Notes: a model not told the origin generated them from the letters alone. Shown: positions 6,727-14,677, counted from the stretch's first letter. The stretch is DNA of 36,277 nucleotides from Streptomyces boluensis (GCF_009908195.1 NZ_JAAAHS010000029.1:1-36277); one strand, 5' to 3'. Program-made: numbers and translations.

Positions 6727-6756
6727 ATTGTGGACTAGACCATTCTCGGATGTCCA
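6727..6756 (-). promoter_or_regulatory. Small-RNA promoter with embedded DasR operator (dre)
   Basis: On the minus strand TGGACA (6756-6751), an 18-base spacer and CACAAT (6732-6727) resemble a housekeeping promoter. The spacer and the -10 edge contain a palindrome at 6731-6742 that reads TGGTCTAGTCCA on this strand and matches 11 of 12 positions of the dre core TGGTCTAGACCA. DasR bound there would block RNA polymerase. Confidence 0.6.
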
Positions 6757-6883
6757 TGCGTGGGTAGATGTTTGTTCTCCTGCGCCGCCTCAACGGCCAT
6801 CTGCCCCTGCGGCTTTCTACCTCTGCGGCAGCCCGCGCCGCAATGAGTCGCACCCTCACATCTTGCGCCCTGTCCCCTACCGC

Positions 6884-7609
6884 TCACGGGGCGGGGGGCC
6901 ATGCGGCCATCGCGAGGTCGGCTACGCGCTCCAGCTCCTCTTGGGTGGCACCGTCCCTGGCCTGCTGCGACATGCCCTGGAAGACGGCTGCCGTGTAGCG
7001 GGCGAGGGCTCCGGGATCGCAGTCCGCGGGCAGTTCGCGGGCCGCTACTCCGGCGCGGATACGAGACTCGAACGTGCTGATGTTGGCCTCGCGCCGCTCC
7101 CGCAGGGTCTGTTCGACCTCGGGGGTCGTGCAGTTGGTGGCGGCGTGGATGACGAGGCAGCCGTGCGGGCGGCCGGGGGCGGCGAACTCGGCGGCCGCCT
7201 CGTGCAGCATCCGGCCCAGGGCGGCTCGGGCGGTGGGTTCCTCGTCGAGAGCGCGCGTGCCGAAGGAGCCGTACGAGTCGACGTATGTCTCCAGGACCTC
7301 TTCGAAGAGGGTGCGCTTGTCGCCGAAGGCGGCGTAGAGGCTGGGGGGTCCGATACCCATGGCGCGGGTGAGGTCGGAGACGGACGTCGCTTCGTAGCCC
7401 CGCTCCCAGAAGGTCCAGATCGCTTGGCGGAGGGCCTTCTCGCGGTCGAAGGAGCGCGGGCGCCCACGCTGCTTCGCCGGGCCTGCGGCGGGATCCTTGA
7501 CGTTCTTCTTCGCGGGCTCCGCCGCTACCGCCTTCGCCGCCGCGGCGTCCGCGGATCTCTCCGTCGCCGCCGGGGTCGTGCGTCGCTTCGCTGCCGGGTT
7601 CGCCACCAT
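6884..7609 (-). CDS. TetR-family transcriptional repressor
   Basis: A 241-residue regulator. Residues 1-48 are an Ala/Lys-rich, probably disordered extension; the TetR DNA-binding domain follows (about 53-100; ALRQAIWTFWERGYEATSVSDL, then PPSLYAAFGDKRTLF). The C-terminal domain (about 110-235) has CLVIHAATNC and is of the YjdC/NemR-like class that senses small electrophilic or hydrophobic molecules. ATG at 7609 is the longest start; an internal start near the HTH is possible given the low-complexity leader. Two matching palindromes lie just upstream and probably bind this protein. No recognisable target gene is divergent from it, which is unusual for this family. Confidence 0.85.
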   Translation of the reverse strand: MVANPAAKRRTTPAATERSADAAAAKAVAAEPAKKNVKDPAAGPAKQRGRPRSFDREKALRQAIWTFWERGYEATSVSDLTRAMGIGPPSLYAAFGDKRTLFEEVLETYVDSYGSFGTRALDEEPTARAALGRMLHEAAAEFAAPGRPHGCLVIHAATNCTTPEVEQTLRERREANISTFESRIRAGVAARELPADCDPGALARYTAAVFQGMSQQARDGATQEELERVADLAMAAWPPAP

Positions 7610-7622
7610 GGAGTGAATTGTA

Positions 7623-7682
7623 TAGCGGACACTAGAAAATCTGGGCGAGATCGGGCTACGGTTCTTTTTGTAGCGACCGCTA
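7623..7682. promoter_or_regulatory. Two TetR-type operators, 48 bp centre to centre
   Basis: TAGCGGACACTA (7623-7634) and TAGCGACCGCTA (7671-7682) share the pattern TAGYG-N2-CRCTA; the second is a perfect inverted repeat and the first has one mismatch. The first lies 14 bp upstream of the TetR start codon, suggesting autorepression; the second would control rightward transcription. Confidence 0.6.
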
Positions 7683-7876
7683 GGGAAATGGAGCTCATGA
7701 CATGTGGACCGAAGACCGGCGGACCCCTGCCACCCCCTCGCGCACCCTTCCGACTCGCACCTCCGGCGGCTCGGGTGTGGAGTGGTCGGGGGTGGATCGC
7801 GGAGCGCCCGAGGGGCGAAGAGTGGCGCCGAGAGAGGTGTCGAGTTCCGGCGGCGGGGCGGGGGTTGCTCTGTTAG

Positions 7877-7892
7877 ATTGGTCTATACCACC
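7877..7892. promoter_or_regulatory. DasR operator (dre) of nagB
   Basis: The core TGGTCTATACCA (7879-7890) matches the dre core at 11 of 12 positions and lies 48 bp upstream of nagB, where DasR represses nagB in S. coelicolor. Confidence 0.85.
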
Positions 7893-7939
7893 ATGACCAA
7901 CGCGTGCACTATCCACTACCTCAGATCGGCAGGCCCAGC

Positions 7940-8725
7940 GTGGAAGTTGTCATCGTCAAGGACGCCAAGGCGGGCGGAGAGCTCATCGCGGGGGCCATCG
8001 TGGACCTGCTCGCCCGCAAGCCCGACGCGCTGCTCGGCGTGGCCACCGGATCGACCCCGCTGCCCATCTACGACGCCCTGATCGCCAAGGTGCGGGGCGG
8101 CGGCGTGGACGCGTCGCGGGCGCGGATCTGCCAGCTCGACGAGTATGTGGGGCTGCCCGCCGGGCATCCGGAGTCGTACCGCGCGACCGTGCTCCGTCAG
8201 GTGGTCGAGCCGCTCGGACTGCCCGCGGACCAGTTCATGGGGCCGGACGGCAGCGCCGAGGACGTGCAGGCGGCGTGCGAGGCGTACGACAAGGCGCTGG
8301 CCGGGGCCGGCGGGGTGGACCTGCAGATCCTCGGGATCGGGACCGACGGGCACATCGGGTTCAACGAGCCGTGCTCCTCGCTCGCCTCGCGTACGCGGAT
8401 CAAGACGCTGATCGAGCAGACCCGGATCGACAACGCGCGCTTCTTCGACGACGACATCGACCAGGTGCCGCACCACGTGATCACCCAGGGCATCGGGACC
8501 ATCCTGGACGCCCGCCATCTGGTGCTGCTCGCCACCGGTGAGGGCAAGGCGGAGGCCGTGGCGCAGACCGTCGAGGGGCCGGTGTCCTCGCTGGTGCCCG
8601 CGTCGGCGCTGCAGTTGCACCCGCACGCCACGGTCGTGGTGGACGAGGCGGCGGCGTCCAAGCTGAAGCTGGCGGACTACTTCCGGCACGCCTTCGACAA
8701 CAAGCCCTCCTGGCAGGGGATTTGA
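7940..8725 (+). CDS. nagB: Glucosamine-6-phosphate deaminase
   Basis: A 261-residue cytosolic enzyme converting glucosamine-6-phosphate to fructose-6-phosphate and ammonia, the step that feeds imported N-acetylglucosamine into glycolysis. Family motifs: phosphate-binding GVATGSTPLP (33-42), catalytic D67 in CQLDEYVGL, and D136, H138 and E143 in GIGTDGHIGFNEP; length is close to E. coli NagB (266). GTG at 7940 is chosen because the conserved fold begins there (VEVVIVKDA); an ATG 36 bases upstream lacks a ribosome site. The dre site just upstream makes it a DasR target: GlcN-6-P, its substrate, is the DasR effector, closing a feedback loop. It converges with dasD, separated by a strong stem-loop. 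Confidence 0.96.
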   Translation: MEVVIVKDAKAGGELIAGAIVDLLARKPDALLGVATGSTPLPIYDALIAKVRGGGVDASRARICQLDEYVGLPAGHPESYRATVLRQVVEPLGLPADQFMGPDGSAEDVQAACEAYDKALAGAGGVDLQILGIGTDGHIGFNEPCSSLASRTRIKTLIEQTRIDNARFFDDDIDQVPHHVITQGIGTILDARHLVLLATGEGKAEAVAQTVEGPVSSLVPASALQLHPHATVVVDEAAASKLKLADYFRHAFDNKPSWQGI

Positions 8726-8738
8726 TCGGCTGAGACGG

Positions 8739-8777
8739 CGAAGGCGCCGGGGTCGGCGGACTGGCCCGGCGCCTTCG
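8739..8777. terminator. Bidirectional terminator between nagB and dasD
   Basis: A 13-bp perfect stem: 8739-8751 (CGAAGGCGCCGGG) pairs with 8765-8777, with a 13-base loop, between convergent genes. Confidence 0.8.
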
Positions 8778-8795
8778 TACCTGCTGCGGTGGGGT

Positions 8796-10301
8796 TCAGT
8801 GGTCCGTGCCGAGCAGGGCCTCCGCTGCCGCTACCGCGCACACTCGGGCCGCGCCGTAGGTGGCGATGTGTACGGCGCCGCGTGGGGGTGCCTGGGGGAC
8901 GCCCATCTCGACGACCACCGTGTCCGGGCGGGCGGTGAGCAGGGCGTCCAGGGTGGCCGCCATCCACGGGTGGCGGTGGGCGTCGCGGACGACGGCGACG
9001 ATGCGGCGTCCGCCGGCCGCGGTGAGGATGTCGGCGGGGTCGGACTCGGCCGCGTAGCTGCCGGTCTCGGTGCCGGGGAGCAGGCGGGTGAGTTCGGCGG
9101 CGACGCCCCAGGGGGTCTCGTCCCCGACGGCGATGTTGGCCATCGGGGTGAGTGCGGCGACGAAGGCCGGTGCGGTGAGCAGCGGGTGCTCGGCGTCGAC
9201 GGTGACCGCGAGGGCGCGGCGGGCCGCGATCTGGCCGATGTCGCGGCCGACACCGCTCTCGACGCGTACCGCCGTGGTCGTCCACTCCCCCAGGGCGCGC
9301 ACCCGGGCGGCGGCGTCGGCGAGGCGTTCCTCGGGGAGTTCGCCGCTGCGGACGGCGGCGACGAGGGCGTCACGGAGCCGTAGGACGGTCTCCTCGTCGG
9401 CGAGGCCGCCGCCGACGCAGATCGCGTCGGCGCCTGCGGCGAGGGCGAGGACGCTGCCGCGTTCGATGCCGTAGGTGGAGGAGATGGCCTGCATCTCCAT
9501 GCCGTCGGTGACGATCAGGCCGTCGAAGTTCAGTTCCTCGCGGAGCAGGCCCGTCAGGATGCGGCGGGAGAGCGTCGCGGGGCGGTCCGGGTCGAGGGCC
9601 GGGAGCAGGATGTGGGCGCTCATCACGGCCTTGGTGCCGGCGGTGATGGCGGCGCGGAAGGGGGCCAACTCCCGTTCGCGCAGCACGTCGAGGCTCGCGT
9701 CGATGCGCGGCAGCGAGTGGTGCGAGTCCACGGCGGTGTCGCCGTGGCCGGGGAAGTGCTTGGTGCAGGCGGCCACACCGGCGGCCTGGAGGCCCTTGAC
9801 GTACGCGGCGGTGTGCCGGGCGACCAGGTCCCGGTCGGCGCCGAAGGAGCGGACGCCGATGACCGGGTTGTCGGGGTTGGAGTTGACATCGGCGGACGGC
9901 GCCCAGTTGAGGTTGACGCCGCAGGTGGCGAGGCGACGGCCGAGTTCGGCGGCGACGTCGCGGGTGAGGATCGGGTCGTCGACGGCGCCGAGGGCGTGGT
10001 TGCCGGGGAAGGAGGAGCCGGAGCGGACCTCGAGGCGGGTGACGTCGCCGCCCTCCTCGTCGATGGCCACCAGCACGTCTTCGCGTTCGGCGCGCAACTG
10101 GGCGGTGAGGGCGGCGAGTTGATGAGGGGAGGCGATGTTGCGGCCGAACAGGCCGACCGAGTGCAGGCCTTCGCCGATGCGGCGGAGCAGCCACTCGGGC
10201 GCGGTGGTGCCGACGAAGCCCGGCTGGAGGACGGCCAGGGCGTCGCGGGCGAGCCCGTCTTTCGCGTTGGATCCGGTGGTGGCTCGGGTGGGTGTCGTCA
10301 T
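8796..10301 (-). CDS. dasD: Family 3 beta-N-acetylglucosaminidase (DasD)
   Basis: A 501-residue GH3 enzyme with no signal peptide, so cytosolic, placed to split imported chitobiose into N-acetylglucosamine. The (beta/alpha)8 domain carries the substrate motif KHFPGHG (181-187), the D192-S-H194 loop whose His is the acid/base in NagZ-type GH3 enzymes, and the nucleophile D266 in VTDGMEM. A second alpha/beta domain of about 150 residues follows, without an evident catalytic residue. ATG at 10301 lies 10 bases after the dasC stop, so it is the last gene of the das operon. NagZ cell-wall recycling is an alternative role, but the transporter context favours chitooligosaccharide use. Confidence 0.9.
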   Translation of the reverse strand: MTTPTRATTGSNAKDGLARDALAVLQPGFVGTTAPEWLLRRIGEGLHSVGLFGRNIASPHQLAALTAQLRAEREDVLVAIDEEGGDVTRLEVRSGSSFPGNHALGAVDDPILTRDVAAELGRRLATCGVNLNWAPSADVNSNPDNPVIGVRSFGADRDLVARHTAAYVKGLQAAGVAACTKHFPGHGDTAVDSHHSLPRIDASLDVLRERELAPFRAAITAGTKAVMSAHILLPALDPDRPATLSRRILTGLLREELNFDGLIVTDGMEMQAISSTYGIERGSVLALAAGADAICVGGGLADEETVLRLRDALVAAVRSGELPEERLADAAARVRALGEWTTTAVRVESGVGRDIGQIAARRALAVTVDAEHPLLTAPAFVAALTPMANIAVGDETPWGVAAELTRLLPGTETGSYAAESDPADILTAAGGRRIVAVVRDAHRHPWMAATLDALLTARPDTVVVEMGVPQAPPRGAVHIATYGAARVCAVAAAEALLGTDH

Positions 10302-10311
10302 ACGGCGGGGG

Positions 10312-11157
10312 TTATCCCTTCACGGCGCCTGCGGTGAGGCCGCTGACGGCCTTGCGCTGCAGGAAGAGGAAGAGGAGCAGGATCGGGATGGCGAAGAGGG
10401 AGGAGGCGGCCATGGTGGCGCCCCAGTCGTCGCCGAACACGGTCTGGAACTTGGAGATCCACAGGGGCAGGGTCTGGGCCTCGGCCTGCTTGTTGAGGAT
10501 CAGCACCATCGGGAACTCGTTCCAGGCGGTGATGAAGCCGAAGAGGGAGGTCGCCATCAGGCCGGGGGCGAGCAGCGGCAGGATGACCTTGATGAAGGCC
10601 TGGGGTCTGCTGCAGCCGTCGACCATCGCCGACTCCTCCAGGTCCTTGGGGATGGCCCCGACGAAGCCGCGGAGCGTGAGCAGCGTGAAGGGCAGCACCA
10701 TCATCATGTAGAAGAGGGTGAGCGGGACGAGGCTGTTGAGCATGTCGGCGTCGCGGACCAGCATGTAGATCGCGATGACCATGACTTCCCAGGGCGCCAT
10801 CTGCGCGAGCATGAAGGCGATGATGAAGCCGCGGCGCCCCTTGAACCGCATCCGGGCCAGGGCGAACGACGCGAGCAGCGCGATGACCAGGGAGAACAGC
10901 ACCGCGAGCCCGGTCACGGTGACCGAATTCCGTACCAGGGTCCAGAAGTTGTCGGCGGTGACGGCGGTCTGGAAGTGCTCGAAGGTGAAGTCGAGGGGGA
11001 ACCAGACGGGGTCCTCGCTGATGATGTCGCCGGTCGGTTTGAAGGCCGTGGCGAACATCCAGTAGACGGGGAAGACGAAGACGAGGGTCAGCACGGTGGC
11101 CAGGGCGTTGGGCCAGATCCGGCGCAGCCGCGACGCGGTGGATCGGGAGCGGCTCAC
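10312..11157 (-). CDS. dasC: Chitobiose ABC transporter permease DasC
   Basis: A 281-residue inner-membrane permease of the MalG class with about six helices. The cytoplasmic EAA loop that docks the ATPase is clear (DLEESAMVDGCSRPQAFIKVILPLLAPG). It pairs with DasB to form the channel for N,N'-diacetylchitobiose delivered by DasA; no ATPase is encoded here, and in S. coelicolor the shared ATPase MsiK serves this system (recalled). The GTG start overlaps the dasB stop as GTGA (11154-11157), indicating translational coupling. Confidence 0.94.
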   Translation of the reverse strand: MSRSRSTASRLRRIWPNALATVLTLVFVFPVYWMFATAFKPTGDIISEDPVWFPLDFTFEHFQTAVTADNFWTLVRNSVTVTGLAVLFSLVIALLASFALARMRFKGRRGFIIAFMLAQMAPWEVMVIAIYMLVRDADMLNSLVPLTLFYMMMVLPFTLLTLRGFVGAIPKDLEESAMVDGCSRPQAFIKVILPLLAPGLMATSLFGFITAWNEFPMVLILNKQAEAQTLPLWISKFQTVFGDDWGATMAASSLFAIPILLLFLFLQRKAVSGLTAGAVKG

Positions 11158-12155
11158 AGCTCGTCCTCCTCTTGCTTGAGCACGATGCGAAGGTAGTACG
11201 AGGTCAGGGCGAGCAGGATCACGATGGTGAGCAGCGCGATGGCGGAGCCCATGCCGAAGTGCTGGTTGCCGAAGCCCTCGATGTACGCGTAGACGGGCAG
11301 GATCTCGGTGAGCCGGTCCGGGCCGCCCTCGTTGATCGCGAAGACCTGGGTGAAGGCCTTGAAGACCCAGATGACCTCCAGGAACGTGGTCGCGAGGAGG
11401 AAGGGCCGCAAGAACGGCATGGTGACCGAGGTGAAGCTCGTCCACGCGCCGGCGCCGTCGAGCGAGGCGGCCTCGTAGAGCTCCTTGGGGATGGTGGTGG
11501 TGGCCGCGTACAGGTTGATCGCCACGAACGGGATGGACTGCCAGACGATGAGCAGGGTGACCACGGCGAAGGTGGAGAACTGCGTGCCGAGCCAGTTGTG
11601 GTCGGCCATCGAGTGGAAGCCGAGCTTGTCGAGCACCCAGTTGACGACGCCGAAGCGCTGGGCGAACAGCCACTGGAAGACGGTGGTGCCGGCGATCGGC
11701 GGCATGGCCCAGGCGAGGACGAGGCCGATGAGCAGGGTCAGCCGCATCTTGCTGCCGAGCCGGGCGAGCAGCAGCCCGACCAGGGTGCCGAAGATCATGA
11801 TGAGTACGACATTGGCGCCGGTGAACAGGACGGAGCGGACGGCGACCCGCCAGAACTCCGAACTGGCAAGCACCTCGGCGTAGTTGTCGATGCCGTTCCA
11901 CTCGGTGAGGTGCTGGATCAGCTGCCTCATGTTGAGGTTCTGGAACGACAGGAGCCCGTTCTTGACCAGCGGCCAGCCGAGCAGCAGCAGGGTCGCCGCG
12001 AGGGCGGGGAACAGCAGCAGATAGGGCGCGAGTGCGGTGGTGCGGGCCCGTGCCGCCGCTGTCCTGCGCGGCGCCCGCCGTTCACCGCCGTCCGCCTTGA
12101 GGACCTCCGCCGGGCGGGAGTCCGGGCGTTCGGTCTGCACGGTCATGCTCGCCAT
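11154..12155 (-). CDS. dasB: Chitobiose ABC transporter permease DasB
   Basis: A 333-residue MalF-class permease: a basic, Arg/Ala-rich cytoplasmic N-terminus of about 40 residues, then about six membrane helices. The EAA loop is KELYEAASLDGAGAWTSFTSVTMPFLRP. ATG at 12155 abuts an AAAGAG sequence; a second in-frame ATG three codons later (12146) has better spacing and may be the true start. It lies downstream of dasA across an 84-bp gap containing a stem-loop that would lower its expression relative to dasA. Confidence 0.94.
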   Translation of the reverse strand: MASMTVQTERPDSRPAEVLKADGGERRAPRRTAAARARTTALAPYLLLFPALAATLLLLGWPLVKNGLLSFQNLNMRQLIQHLTEWNGIDNYAEVLASSEFWRVAVRSVLFTGANVVLIMIFGTLVGLLLARLGSKMRLTLLIGLVLAWAMPPIAGTTVFQWLFAQRFGVVNWVLDKLGFHSMADHNWLGTQFSTFAVVTLLIVWQSIPFVAINLYAATTTIPKELYEAASLDGAGAWTSFTSVTMPFLRPFLLATTFLEVIWVFKAFTQVFAINEGGPDRLTEILPVYAYIEGFGNQHFGMGSAIALLTIVILLALTSYYLRIVLKQEEDEL

Positions 12156-12190
12156 CTCTTTCGTACGAGAGCTTTCCGGTGCGGCAGTGG

Positions 12191-12235
12191 CGCGCCGGGG
12201 GCGGGGCGGGGAGGCCGGTGCCCGTCCCCGGCGCG
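12191..12235. promoter_or_regulatory. Stem-loop between dasA and dasB
   Basis: CGCGCCGGGG (12191-12200) pairs perfectly with CCCCGGCGCG (12226-12235) around a 25-base loop. Such hairpins after sugar-binding-protein genes protect the upstream mRNA or partly stop transcription, raising binding protein over permease. Confidence 0.6.
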
Positions 12236-12239
12236 TGGG

Positions 12240-13508
12240 TCACTGCTTCTGCGCGAGGCGCTTGTTGAACTCGCCCTCGACCTGCTTGGCGGCGGCGGCG
12301 TGCGACTTACCGTTCAGGACCGCGGTCATGTAGGTCTTGATCGGGTTCGGCGGGTTCTCCACGGCGGCCCACTCGGGGATCAGCGGGGTGGTGCCGCCGC
12401 CGGCGACGGCGGGAGCGGCGGCCTCGCCGGCGGGCTGGCCCTGGAGGTTCTTCTGCAGCGACTCCTTGTTGGGGATGACGCCGAGTTCCTTGGAGAGCTG
12501 GCCCTCGAACTTGTCGGAGAGCGCGATCTTCAGGAACTCCTTGGCGAGTTCCTGCTTCTCGCTGCCCGCGGCGACGGCGAGGTTGGAGCCGCCGAGGAAG
12601 ACGCCTTCCGGCTTGTCCGCGGTGTCGCCCGGGATCGTGAAGTAGCCGATGTCCTTCTCGATCTTCGGGTTGGCCTTGATGGCGATGCCGGATTCCCAGC
12701 CCATGCCGATGAAGGCGCCGGTCTTGCCCTTGGCGAAGACCTCACCCTGCTGCGGGGTGGCCTCGTCCTTGTCCTTGGGGGCGGTGGAGTACGAGGCGTA
12801 CTTCTTGTAGATGTCCATGGCCTCGCCGACCTTGGGGTCCGCGAGGTTGGAGACCCACTTGTCGCCCTTCTTCTTGACCAGTTCGGCGCCGGTGCCGATG
12901 GTCAGGCCGTCGAAGAAGTACCAGTTCTGGCCGGGCATGTAGACGGGCTCGGCCTTGCCCTTGGCCTTGATCTTGTCGAAGGCCTCGAAGAGTTCGGCGC
13001 GGGTCTCGGGGATGCCGGTGACGCCGGCTTCCTTGAAGACCCGCTTGTTGTAGACGACGACGCGGTTGGCGGCGAACCAGGGGGCGGCGTACTGCTTACC
13101 GTCGAAGACCGAGGGCTCGTTGAGGGTCTCGGTCCAGTCGGCGCCGATGGACTTCTTGAGGTCCTCCAGTTCGGCGAGGCCTCCGGTCTGCGCGTACGCC
13201 GGGGTCTGGGTGTTGCCGATCTCGAAGACGTCGGGCGGGTTCTCCTCGGAGAGGGCGGTGGTCAGCTTCTGCTGAATGCCGTTCCACTGCTGGATCTCGA
13301 CCTTGAGCTTGGCGCCGGTCTTCTTCTCGAAGGCCGCCTTCACGTCCTTGGACCAGCCGTCGGGAGTGGAACCGTCCATGGCCCACACGGTCAGCGTCTG
13401 GCCCTTGAACCCGTCCGCCCCCGTGCTCTTGCCGTCGTCCGAACCGCAGGCCGCGACCGACACCAACATGCCCGCTGCACCGATCGCGGCTATGAGCTTG
13501 CGCTTCAC
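12240..13508 (-). CDS. dasA: Chitobiose-binding lipoprotein DasA
   Basis: A 422-residue extracellular solute-binding protein (family 1). A basic start (MKRKL), hydrophobic core and lipobox SVAAC place the lipidated cysteine at residue 21, so it is anchored to the outer face of the membrane. The mature part has the two-lobe sugar-binding fold (LTVWAMDGS at the start; GAFIGMGWESGIA and FLGGSNLAVAAGS further on). It captures N,N'-diacetylchitobiose from chitin breakdown and passes it to DasBC. GTG at 13508 follows GAGGAGGG. It is divergent from dasR with two dre sites in between, so it is expected to be repressed by DasR and released by GlcN-6-P. Confidence 0.95.
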   Translation of the reverse strand: MKRKLIAAIGAAGMLVSVAACGSDDGKSTGADGFKGQTLTVWAMDGSTPDGWSKDVKAAFEKKTGAKLKVEIQQWNGIQQKLTTALSEENPPDVFEIGNTQTPAYAQTGGLAELEDLKKSIGADWTETLNEPSVFDGKQYAAPWFAANRVVVYNKRVFKEAGVTGIPETRAELFEAFDKIKAKGKAEPVYMPGQNWYFFDGLTIGTGAELVKKKGDKWVSNLADPKVGEAMDIYKKYASYSTAPKDKDEATPQQGEVFAKGKTGAFIGMGWESGIAIKANPKIEKDIGYFTIPGDTADKPEGVFLGGSNLAVAAGSEKQELAKEFLKIALSDKFEGQLSKELGVIPNKESLQKNLQGQPAGEAAAPAVAGGGTTPLIPEWAAVENPPNPIKTYMTAVLNGKSHAAAAKQVEGEFNKRLAQKQ

Positions 13509-13871
13509 GTCACCCTCCTCAGGGATGCCACCAACCCCCCACCCACTTCGGCGACATGTGGCAGTGCACTGTTCGTGGGACTGGGACCTGGTCTTTAATG
13601 GTGTAGACCAGTACGGGGAGCTTGGCCTAGACCTTTAGGGGTGTCAAGGGTGTATAAGAGGGGTCCCGCATCCCGTTACCTGACCGACACCTGAGGGAGA
13701 GCGACAGGTCGCGGCCGGGCCGTGCCACGATGTGAGCCGCGACAGACGGAGGAGCCGGTGACGGCAGCAGCACAGGAGCCGCAGCGGGGAACCGCGCGCA
13801 GGCGGTCCCCCCTGACGGGGTCCGAGGGAGCGGCGAAGAGGGGCGGGGCCTCTCGGACAGATGGGCAGGGC
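13509..13871. other. dasA-dasR divergent control region
   Basis: 363 bp if dasR starts at 13872. It holds two dre sites, a TTGACA hexamer read on the minus strand (13646-13641) that could be the dasA -35, and a plus-strand TATAAG at 13653-13658. From 13758 onward the dasR frame is open and preceded by GGAGGAG, so part may code for a longer DasR. Confidence 0.6.
13597..13634. promoter_or_regulatory. Two DasR operators (dre) controlling dasA and dasR
   Basis: The cores TGGTGTAGACCA (13599-13610, 11 of 12 matches) and TGGCCTAGACCT (13623-13634, 10 of 12) are 24 bp apart centre to centre. A further left half-site, TGGTCT, begins at 13589. Confidence 0.85.
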
Positions 13872-14666
13872 ATGGGCACCGAGACGAGCAGCACGGAGAA
13901 CGGCACGGGCATCGCGTCCGCGGAGACGCGCGAGCCGCAGGCCGCGACCCGTACCGCACGCGTGCCCAAGTACTACCGGCTCAAGAAGCACTTGCTCGAC
14001 ATGACGGAGACGCTGCCGCCCGGCACGCCCGTACCGCCCGAGCGCACGCTGGCCGCCGAGTTCGACACCTCCCGCACCACCGTGCGCCAGGCCCTTCAGG
14101 AACTGGTCGTCGAGGGGCGCCTGGAGCGGATCCAGGGCAAGGGCACGTTCGTGGCCAAGCCCAAGGTGTCCCAGACGCTCCAACTCACCTCGTACACCGA
14201 GGACATGCGCGCGCAAGGGCTCGAACCCGCCTCGCAGCTCCTCGACATCGGGTACGTCACGGCCGACGACCGGCTCGCCGAGCTGCTCGACATCGCCGCC
14301 GGCGGCCGGGTGCTCCGTATCCAGCGGCTCCGCCTCGCGAACGGCGAGCCGATGGCGATCGAGACCACCCATCTCTCCGCCAAGCGCTTCCCCGCGCTGC
14401 GCCGCTCCCTGGTCAAGTACACCTCGCTCTACACGGCGTTGGCCGAGGTGTACGGCATCCACCTCGCCGAGGCCGAGGAGACCATCGAGACCTCCCTCGC
14501 CACCCCGACCGAGGCGGCGCTGCTCGGTACGGACGTGGGGCTGCCGATGCTGATGCTGTCCCGGCACTCTGTCGACGCGGAGGGCCAGCCGGTGGAGTGG
14601 GTGCGGTCCGTGTACCGCGGCGACCGGTACAAGTTCGTCGCTCGCTTGCAGCGGCCGCAGGGGTAA
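13872..14666 (+). CDS. dasR: GntR/HutC-family regulator DasR
   Basis: A 264-residue master regulator of aminosugar use, development and antibiotic production. The N-terminal winged helix (about 32-105) shows [21 protein letters not shown] and GKGTFVA; the C-terminal UTRA domain (about 110-258) binds GlcN-6-P and related phosphosugars, which release it from dre sites. Its core sequence is nearly the same as I recall for S. coelicolor DasR. ATG at 13872 is chosen because the opening residues ([10 protein letters not shown]) resemble the S. coelicolor start (MSTDVSSAEN). An in-frame GTG at 13758 has a much better ribosome site (GGAGGAG) and would add 38 residues. It is divergent from dasA and shares its dre sites. 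Confidence 0.95.
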   Translation: MGTETSSTENGTGIASAETREPQAATRTARVPKYYRLKKHLLDMTETLPPGTPVPPERTLAAEFDTSRTTVRQALQELVVEGRLERIQGKGTFVAKPKVSQTLQLTSYTEDMRAQGLEPASQLLDIGYVTADDRLAELLDIAAGGRVLRIQRLRLANGEPMAIETTHLSAKRFPALRRSLVKYTSLYTALAEVYGIHLAEAEETIETSLATPTEAALLGTDVGLPMLMLSRHSVDAEGQPVEWVRSVYRGDRYKFVARLQRPQG

Positions 14667-14677
14667 GTCTTTACGTG

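Larger units (their letters stand above)
6466..6883. other. 418-bp non-coding region holding a small RNA gene
   Basis: No believable protein gene: the 143-residue minus-strand reading across it is low-complexity and without homology I recognise. It contains two perfect stems (10 bp, 6686-6712; 7 bp, 6565-6586), a minus-strand promoter with an embedded dre site, and a GC-rich stem followed by a T-run near 6540-6560 on the minus strand. Confidence 0.7.
7610..7939. other. Intergenic region with operators but no supported gene
   Basis: 330 bp between the TetR gene and nagB. It contains two TetR-like palindromes (7623-7682), a short ORF starting at 7688 (62 codons) and another at 7702 (64 codons), both without recognisable domains, and the nagB dre site (7877-7892). 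The stretch 7700-7860 is compositionally ordinary high-GC DNA and could be the eroded remains of a gene once controlled by the TetR protein. Confidence 0.5.

Noticed and set aside
6428-6859. A 143-codon minus-strand ORF upstream of pdtaS
   Set aside because: Runs through the sRNA stems and promoter, low complexity, no family recognised.
7688-7896. Short ORFs between the TetR gene and nagB (starts at 7688 and 7702)
   Set aside because: Low-complexity Pro/Arg-rich peptides without family resemblance and with no clear ribosome site; left as part of the intergenic description.
11172-13598. An 808-codon plus-strand open frame antisense to dasB and dasA
   Set aside because: Glu/Gly/Asp-rich reading typical of antisense shadows; both underlying genes are certain.
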